DNA of 36,343 bases from Planctomycetales bacterium (GTDB lineage Bacteria > Planctomycetota > Planctomycetia > Planctomycetales > Planctomycetaceae), in the NCBI GenBank assembly GCA_016235885.1, contig JACRIH010000446.1, forward strand, positions 1-36,343, written 5' to 3'. The notes beneath the pieces were generated by a model. That model saw only the letters and a program-made list of their open reading frames with translations, did no database searches and had not been told where the DNA came from. The position numbers were made by a program, and so were the translations under genes. The stretch's first letter is position 1; every line of letters starts with the position of its first letter. Of this stretch, positions 33,348 to 36,343 are shown piece by piece.

Positions 33348-33779
33348 TCAGCCTTGGCCGCATCGAGAGTTGTCGTCGCCTTCCGTTGTGTTCTTGCTGG
33401 ACGCCGACAACGAAAAGCTCTCGTCATCTCCGGTCACATTTGCGAGTTGTTCGGCGGCGGCGGTGCCGCCGATGGCATGTACCTGAACCCGTCGCTTTCG
33501 CCCGTGGTCGTTCACGCAATGTCGTGTGATAACACGCAACCAACCACGAAATGTCTGATCTTCTCGACCATGCTGAAACCGGTCCAGCGCCCGATGCACG
33601 CGGAGGAAGACTGTTTGAGTGATCTCTTCGACGTCATCGCGAGAGACTCCCGCCCGGCTCGCCCAATAGGCCACAATCGGACCGTAGAGATCAACAAGGC
33701 GTTGCCATGCAGGTTCTTCACCCGAAGTGGCTCGGACCAACAGCGATGGGCGCGTCGAAAGTCCTGTCTTGGATTGCAC
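33348..33779 (-). pseudogene. Truncated planctomycete-type sigma-70 factor (region 2 only)
   Basis: The frame starts at GTG 33779 with GAGAGG just upstream. It begins STRPSLLVRATSGEEPAWQR, the characteristic opening of planctomycete extracytoplasmic-function sigma factors, and continues through region 2 (VDLYGPIVAYWASRAG, VEEITQTVFLRVHRAL, FRGWLRVITRH). The sequence then loses family resemblance after about residue 100 and ends at residue 143 without region 4, the -35-binding helix-turn-helix. Family members are usually about 180-200 residues. I looked in another frame beyond the break and found no region 4, so this is a deletion or rearrangement rather than a single frameshift. It is probably non-functional, though a region-2-only protein cannot be excluded. 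Confidence 0.75.
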
Positions 33780-34041
33780 GATCCTCTCCCGGTGAAGGTC
33801 GGAACAATTCGCTCGCTCGACAATCGGTGACGCAAGTCCGCGCGACGAGATTGAAGGCCGGTTGGACAGCGTATCAAATGCGCCGATGTGGAGAAACGCG
33901 ATCAGATGCGACGGCGCTGGAGCCGGTTACATTCGCGCGGTGATTACTTTCGTCACCCGGCTTCGTCGCGTACCATGCACCGCGGTTTTCTGGACTTCGT
34001 CATTGCATCCGTTGTCACACCACCACGAAGGAGGTCCACCT

Positions 34042-35169
34042 ATGTCAAAGCTTCCCGCTGCTTCTCGAACCTCGGTTGAATTCGATCGCCGCACGTGGCT
34101 GACCACGGTGGCTGCCGCAGCCGCCGGAACATTGCTTGGCTCGCGTGCTGCATCGGCCGCCGATCGCGATTGGACGGGAGTCGTCCCCACGCGGTATCCC
34201 GATCCGGATATCGTCACGCTCGACAAACGGTTCAAGAAGTACGCGCTCGGCAACACGCCCATTCAGCGGCTCTATCACAACTCGAACATGCTGTGGGCCG
34301 AGGGTCCGGCGTGGAACGGAGTCGGACGGTATCTGTTGTGGAGCGACATTCCCAACAACGTGCAGATGCGGTGGCTGGAAGAAGACGGCCACGTGAGCGT
34401 GTTCCGCAACCCGGCGGGAAACAGCAATGGCAACACGTTCGATCACGAGGGGAGGCAGATCGCCTTCGAACATGGCAACCGCCGCGTGCTGCGTTACGAC
34501 TACAACGGCAAGACGACGGTGCTGGCCGACAAGTTCGAGGGGAAGCCGTTCAACGCGCCGAACGACGGCGCGGTCCATCCCAACGGCGACGTGTGGTTCA
34601 CCGACCCCGGCTATGGCAGTCTGATGAACTACGAGGGGAACAAGGGCGAACTGCTGCTCAAGGAAGCGATCTATCGGATCGACGCGAAGAGCGGCAAGGT
34701 CGAGAAGGTGGCTGATGACATTTACAAACCGAACGGCCTGTGCTTTTCGCCCGACTACAAAAAGCTGTACGTCGCCGACACCGGAGCCTCGCATTACGAC
34801 GACGCGCCGAAGAACATCCGCATGTGGGATATCGTGGACGACAAGAAGCTCGCGAAGGGGCGCGAGTTCGCTTCGATGAAGCTGGCGATGAAGACAGCCG
34901 ACGGCAAGACCATCGACAAAGCCGGGTTCGCCGACGGCATCCGGGCGGACGTCGATGGGAACGTGTGGGCCAGCGCCGGCTGGGTGGGAGACGGCTACGA
35001 CGGCGTCCACATCTTCGCACCGGACGGCGTGCGCATCGGCCAGATTTTGCTCCCCGAGATTTGTTCGAACGTCTGTTTCGGCGGCACGAAACGCAACCGC
35101 CTGTTCATGACCGGCAGCACGTCGCTGTACGCCGTGTATGTTGAGACGCAGGGAGCGCACATTACGTGA
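34042..35169 (+). CDS. SMP-30/gluconolactonase family protein, Tat-exported
   Basis: This 375-residue protein starts at ATG 34042, seven bases after a full AAGGAGG. A twin-arginine signal (FDRRTWLTTVAAAAAG, then SRAASA) suggests export. The six-bladed SMP-30 fold shows its metal-site motifs: Glu in LWAEGPAW, Asn in FNAPNDGAVHPNG, Asn in KPNGLCFSPD and Asp in FADGIRADVDGN. Members hydrolyse sugar lactones such as gluconolactone. It stands alone after the broken sigma region, but its activity fits the sugar-acid enzymes at 21361-27446. Substrate is inferred from family only. Confidence 0.9.
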   Translation: MSKLPAASRTSVEFDRRTWLTTVAAAAAGTLLGSRAASAADRDWTGVVPTRYPDPDIVTLDKRFKKYALGNTPIQRLYHNSNMLWAEGPAWNGVGRYLLWSDIPNNVQMRWLEEDGHVSVFRNPAGNSNGNTFDHEGRQIAFEHGNRRVLRYDYNGKTTVLADKFEGKPFNAPNDGAVHPNGDVWFTDPGYGSLMNYEGNKGELLLKEAIYRIDAKSGKVEKVADDIYKPNGLCFSPDYKKLYVADTGASHYDDAPKNIRMWDIVDDKKLAKGREFASMKLAMKTADGKTIDKAGFADGIRADVDGNVWASAGWVGDGYDGVHIFAPDGVRIGQILLPEICSNVCFGGTKRNRLFMTGSTSLYAVYVETQGAHIT

Positions 35170-35211
35170 TGAAGAGTTGCGGCTGAATCACTACGAAAAG
35201 TGCGAGGACGT

Positions 35212-35676
35212 ATGCCGCTTATCGAGTTCAAATCGTTCGCAGTCGATGTCCCAGGCGGATGGGAGGACATCTCCGGCACTGTTGATGCGCCCGAACCACC
35301 GTTCACCGTCGCTTGTTCCGATACCGGTGTGGGTGCTCTGCAGTTTTCAGTGGCGCTGTTCAATGGTGGCGAGATTCCCGACCCCTCGTCGCTGGATTTG
35401 TTGGAGATGGTCAAGCGCTTTGGTACCGCTAAGGGGTTTGAAGAGCCTCGTGATGTCGTGGCAGAGTCTTGCGATTTTCGGTTGGCGGCTGGCAGTTTTT
35501 CCAGAGGTTGTTTGTTCCTTCGTGTATGGCAACTATCGGATGGCAAAAATTTCGCGTTTGTGACATACAACTGTGAGTCCGGCGAAGAAGGAAAAGAATT
35601 GGCTGACTGCGAGCGAATCGTGCGCAGCATCCGATTCGCACGAACCGATTCCGACGACGACTTAGCATTGCAATGA
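35212..35676 (+). CDS. Small protein of unknown function, DcrB/PsbP-like pattern
   Basis: This 154-residue acidic protein starts at ATG 35212 with GAGGA five bases upstream; an in-frame GTG at 35200 is less well supported. I do not recognise it firmly. The opening FAVDVPGGWEDIS, the central beta-rich stretch and the ending ERIVRSIRF resemble the DcrB/PsbP-like fold of small lipoprotein or immunity-type proteins, but no signal peptide or lipobox is present. It lies 42 bp after the SMP-30 gene on the same strand, so co-transcription is possible. Function unknown. Confidence 0.65.
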   Translation: MPLIEFKSFAVDVPGGWEDISGTVDAPEPPFTVACSDTGVGALQFSVALFNGGEIPDPSSLDLLEMVKRFGTAKGFEEPRDVVAESCDFRLAAGSFSRGCLFLRVWQLSDGKNFAFVTYNCESGEEGKELADCERIVRSIRFARTDSDDDLALQ

Positions 35677-35725
35677 CCCAAGGGGATCGAAACACGACTT
35701 CCGTCCTCGCGAATTTCTCGCCACC

Positions 35726-36343
35726 ATGACCCTCGCCATCGAAACGCAGCAGCTCACCCGGTTCTTTGACGGGTTCTGTGCCGTGGATCATGTTGATCTG
35801 CGCGTCGAGTGCGGCACATTCTACGGGTTTCTGGGACCGAACGGCGCGGGGAAGTCCACGACGATCAAGATGCTGACGGGGTTGCTCGCGCCGTCGTCGG
35901 GGCAGATCACGCTGCTCGGCTGTGACCGGAAGAATGAACGGGAGATGCTGGCGGTCAAGCGGCGGATCGGGGTCGTGCCGGAAGACCTCGCGCTGTTTGA
36001 TAACCTCACCGGCCGGGAATATCTCACGTTCATCGGCCGCATGTATCTGGTGCCGAAGGAGACGATTCGCCAGCGGATTGACGAACTGCTCTCGCTGCTG
36101 GGTCTCGACGGGAACGAGAAAAAACTAACGGTCGAATACTCACACGGGATGAAGAAGAAGCTGGCTCTCGCGGCCGCGCTGCTGCCGAACCCCGACTTGT
36201 TGTTTCTCGACGAACCGTTCGAGGGGGTGGACGCGGTGACGTCGCGAGTAATTCGCGACACGCTGGCTGGCTATGTGTTGCGTGGCTCGACAGTGTTCCT
36301 CACGTCGCACGTGCTGGAGATCGTCGAGAAGCTTTGCACGCAC
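35726..36343 (+). CDS. ABC transporter ATP-binding protein (3' end beyond window)
   Basis: The first 206 codons are present and the gene runs off the right edge. Walker A is GPNGAGKST (about 36-44), the Q-loop region follows near 80, the signature is YSHGM instead of LSGGQ, Walker B is LLFLDEPFEG and the switch His is in TSH. This pattern is typical of ABC-2-type export ATPases, whose permease would be expected just beyond the window. The ATG at 35726 has no strong Shine-Dalgarno sequence. The cargo cannot be inferred. Confidence 0.9.
   Translation, partial: MTLAIETQQLTRFFDGFCAVDHVDLRVECGTFYGFLGPNGAGKSTTIKMLTGLLAPSSGQITLLGCDRKNEREMLAVKRRIGVVPEDLALFDNLTGREYLTFIGRMYLVPKETIRQRIDELLSLLGLDGNEKKLTVEYSHGMKKKLALAAALLPNPDLLFLDEPFEGVDAVTSRVIRDTLAGYVLRGSTVFLTSHVLEIVEKLCTH

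Noticed and set aside
32979-33830. 283-codon plus-strand frame
   Set aside because: It runs antisense to the sigma-factor fragment and the orphan tail and has no identifiable domain or ribosome site.

Overview
The window looks like chromosomal DNA from a member of the Planctomycetota. The evidence is high-GC codon use, two very large secreted proteins with the N-terminal LEPR-XLL motif, a serine/threonine kinase with an extracellular sensor, an FHA-adenylate cyclase, Tat-exported sugar-type enzymes, PQQ-like propellers (one with EF-hands), a planctomycete-type sigma-70 fragment, and many dispersed intergenic palindromes. No rRNA, tRNA, CRISPR array, transposase or prophage was seen.

Layout. 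(1) 1-7628, minus: the N-terminal 2542 codons of a giant modular extracellular protein (LEPR-XLL, beta-helix repeats, choice-of-anchor-like segment, Ig-like, CARDB, PPC, carboxypeptidase-regulatory-like repeats), running off the left edge. (2) 8061-12632: a small RbfA-like gene converges on a minus-strand signalling pair, a membrane Ser/Thr kinase with a Cache-like sensor followed by an FHA-GAF-class III cyclase. (3) 12875-16152, plus: gyrA with a TTG start and a small unknown gene. (4) 16291-20967, minus: a second LEPR-XLL protein with a seven-bladed propeller, eight Ig-like domains and a DUF5648-like C-terminus. (5) 21361-32806: a metabolic block holding a Tat-exported enolase-superfamily enzyme, two DHDPS-family lyases/aldolases, a Gfo/Idh/MocA oxidoreductase, an MFS carrier, an amidohydrolase, two PQQ-like propeller proteins and an M81 (MlrC) protein. 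(6) 32807-36343: a broken sigma factor and an orphan ORF tail separated by a dispersed palindrome, then a Tat-exported SMP-30/gluconolactonase, a small unknown protein and the start of an ABC transporter ATPase.

How they may work together. The kinase and FHA-cyclase probably form one signalling unit, because FHA domains read phosphothreonine. In the metabolic block, dehydrogenase, lactonase, dehydratase, aldolase and importer are the five activities of a non-phosphorylative sugar-acid route, so the locus may be a sugar or sugar-acid utilisation island; the substrate cannot be read from sequence. Nearly every intergenic gap between the larger genes holds a different palindrome, many at convergent gene ends. 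The features most worth a second look are the charge-swapped substrate-selection pair in the cyclase, the non-canonical quinolone-pocket residues and acidic insertion of GyrA, the nearly identical 190-residue repeats of the giant protein, and the scar around the truncated sigma factor.
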